From Candidatus Poribacteria bacterium (GTDB taxonomy: Bacteria; Poribacteria; WGA-4E; WGA-3G), in contig JAAXGN010000122.1 in assembly GCA_012267415.1 (NCBI GenBank), positions 81,041-145,040 of the forward strand: a DNA stretch of 64,000 nt, in the 5' to 3' direction. The notes beneath the pieces are model-generated. The model saw only the letters and a program-made list of their open reading frames with translations. It was not told where the DNA came from and made no database searches. Positions within the stretch are counted from its first letter, which is position 1. Each line of letters opens with the position of its first letter. Positions 62,619 through 64,000 of the stretch are shown one piece after another. A program made the position numbers and the translations under genes.

Positions 62619-64000
62619 TTGAAAGGGAATCAGGACCTACAACAAGGGCAACAACTACACGGATTTGAAGTCAAGGCCATTACACCCATTGATGAACTGC
62701 GTGCAGTAGCAATAGAACTCTTGCATCCACATAGTGGCGCGCGACTACTGCATCTCTGGACAGACGACCCCAGAAACCTGTTTTCAATCAGTCCACTAAC
62801 ACCAACATTAGATGATACAGGATTGCAGCATATCCTTGAACATTCAGTAACGCAAGGCTCTCAGAACTATCCGATAAAAGGGGTGTTATTTGAGATGATG
62901 AAGATGAGTCTCGCGACCTATGACAGTACCAATGCGATGAACTACATTGATCACGCCTTTTACTACACCTCAAACAATATAAAAAAAGACCTATTTAATG
63001 TTGCAGAAATCCACTTTGATTCCGTTTTTCATCCACTACTAACAGAGGAAACTTTTAATCGTGAAGGACATCATCTTGAACCTTTTGCCCAGGATCAACC
63101 AACAGGAGATTTAAAAATAAACGGGATCGTTTATAATGAAGTGAAAATTGGCTTATCCCATCCAGAATTCTGCTTGATTCTGGCTGTTGTTGGGGGACTT
63201 CTACCTGATACCTGCTATGCCTACAATGGTGCTGGAAATTATCTGGTTATGCCCGATTTAACTTACGAACAATTGAAAACTTATCACCAAACCTACTACC
63301 ATCCACACAACAGTTATTTCTTCTTCTACGGCAATATACCAACACAAGATTATCTCTTGTTTCTCGCCGATAAACTGGCGGCTATACCAAAGACAGGGAC
63401 ACATGGGTTTCTATATCCTCTCCGACCAGAAATCACACAACAACCGAAGTGGAAATCTCCACGAATACTGACAGATACCTATCCTATTAGTAGCCCAGAT
63501 GAACCCCTCACTGAAAAGACATACTTGATGCTCAGTTGGATCATCGGAGGGACAACGGATCCTGAAGAGGCTATCTTGTGCAGGATATTACGCAGGATAC
63601 TACTCGATAACGAAGGTTCACCGCTCCGCAAGGCAATTGTTAATTCAAAACTCGGAACTGATATACGATACAATATCTTTGATGGTAAGGTAGGACCAAA
63701 TAGAACATTTAGTGTCGGTTTATTTGGAAGTGAAGCAGATCGCGTTGACGCTTTCACAGAATTGGTTGTCAGGACACTCACGCAAATTGCAGACGCAGAA
63801 ATTGATAAAGAGATAGTGGAAGCCGCATTCCAACAAATCACTTATGACTATCAGGAAGTCACACCGGGTTTCCCGTTTCAAATGATGATGCGTGTCATAA
63901 ACACATGGGTATACGAAAAGGAACCGACCCTCTTTTTAAAGATGGGAACGCACCTATCTGCTATCCGTCAACGTTGGGAGCAAAATCCGCAGATTTTCAA
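62619..64000 (+). CDS. M16-family zinc metalloprotease, PreP/insulinase type (3' end outside)
   Basis: The frame is open to the window end (461 codons seen). The inverted zinc motif HxxEH occurs as HILEH (about residue 70, in DTGLQHILEHSVTQGSQNYP), and KINGIVYNEVK carries the downstream metal Glu, as in presequence-protease-like M16C enzymes that degrade peptides. Start: TTG 62619 preceded by a strong AAAGGAGGT seven bases upstream. There is no signal peptide, so it is probably cytoplasmic. The second homologous half is expected beyond the window. Confidence 0.92.
   Translation, partial: MKGNQDLQQGQQLHGFEVKAITPIDELRAVAIELLHPHSGARLLHLWTDDPRNLFSISPLTPTLDDTGLQHILEHSVTQGSQNYPIKGVLFEMMKMSLATYDSTNAMNYIDHAFYYTSNNIKKDLFNVAEIHFDSVFHPLLTEETFNREGHHLEPFAQDQPTGDLKINGIVYNEVKIGLSHPEFCLILAVVGGLLPDTCYAYNGAGNYLVMPDLTYEQLKTYHQTYYHPHNSYFFFYGNIPTQDYLLFLADKLAAIPKTGTHGFLYPLRPEITQQPKWKSPRILTDTYPISSPDEPLTEKTYLMLSWIIGGTTDPEEAILCRILRRILLDNEGSPLRKAIVNSKLGTDIRYNIFDGKVGPNRTFSVGLFGSEADRVDAFTELVVRTLTQIADAEIDKEIVEAAFQQITYDYQEVTPGFPFQMMMRVINTWVYEKEPTLFLKMGTHLSAIRQRWEQNPQIF

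Overview
The window looks like a chromosome piece from an uncultured Gram-negative bacterium. The outer membrane is implied by kdsB (Kdo activation), two TonB-dependent receptor loci and an Omp85 barrel protein. The mix of secreted LamG, lamin-tail, WD40 and PQQ-propeller proteins, Gfo/Idh/MocA and xylose-isomerase-like enzymes, a TRAP transporter and very dense small palindromic repeats recalls Candidatus Poribacteria and related sponge-associated or marine lineages. That placement is inference from gene content; there is no rRNA or tRNA gene here to test it.

Layout. 0-5.4 kb: end of a membrane protein, an OB-fold membrane protein plus flotillin pair, and a GT39-like glycosyltransferase. 5.5-11.2 kb: NMP kinase, xylose-isomerase-like enzyme and a chimeric CBM9-POTRA-Omp85 protein. 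11.3-15.3 kb: a type I-B CRISPR effector module (cas8b1-cas7-cas5) with no cas3, cas1, cas2, cas4 or array, plus a coiled-coil membrane protein; cas6 lies alone at 29.7-30.4 kb. 15.3-29.2 kb: secreted proteins and lipoproteins (metzincin, 14-repeat WD40, HEKAH lipoprotein, two lamin-tail proteins, discoidin-like lipoprotein) mixed with two REP-associated tyrosine transposases (RAYTs), each inside its own repeat family. 31-38.4 kb: TRAP permeases and a tight operon of symporter-kdsB-pyrG-larA. 38.7-49 kb: LamG protein, paired SAM methyltransferases, LivK-like lipoprotein, a broken and an intact TonB receptor, and a ZIP transporter. 49.3-64 kb: glycosidase-like secreted protein, methyltransferase, PD-(D/E)XK nuclease, oxidoreductase, mutS, a DNA methyltransferase-HNH fusion, PQQ propeller, a PIN protein fused to a second domain, and the start of an M16 protease.

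Two themes stand out. First, at least four families of palindromic repeats and four MITE-like elements fill almost every intergenic gap and sometimes enter genes: a REP inside its own RAYT, the last codons of the glycosyltransferase, the stop codon of cas5, and a triplicated 5' end of dctQ. Second, five exported or membrane protein genes carry one simple lesion each (amber codon, 1-bp frameshift, 14-bp duplication, opal codon, small indel). These may be real decay or phase variation, or assembly error. Three secreted proteins share a short C-terminal motif around TTWG-x-LK that may be an undescribed sorting tag.
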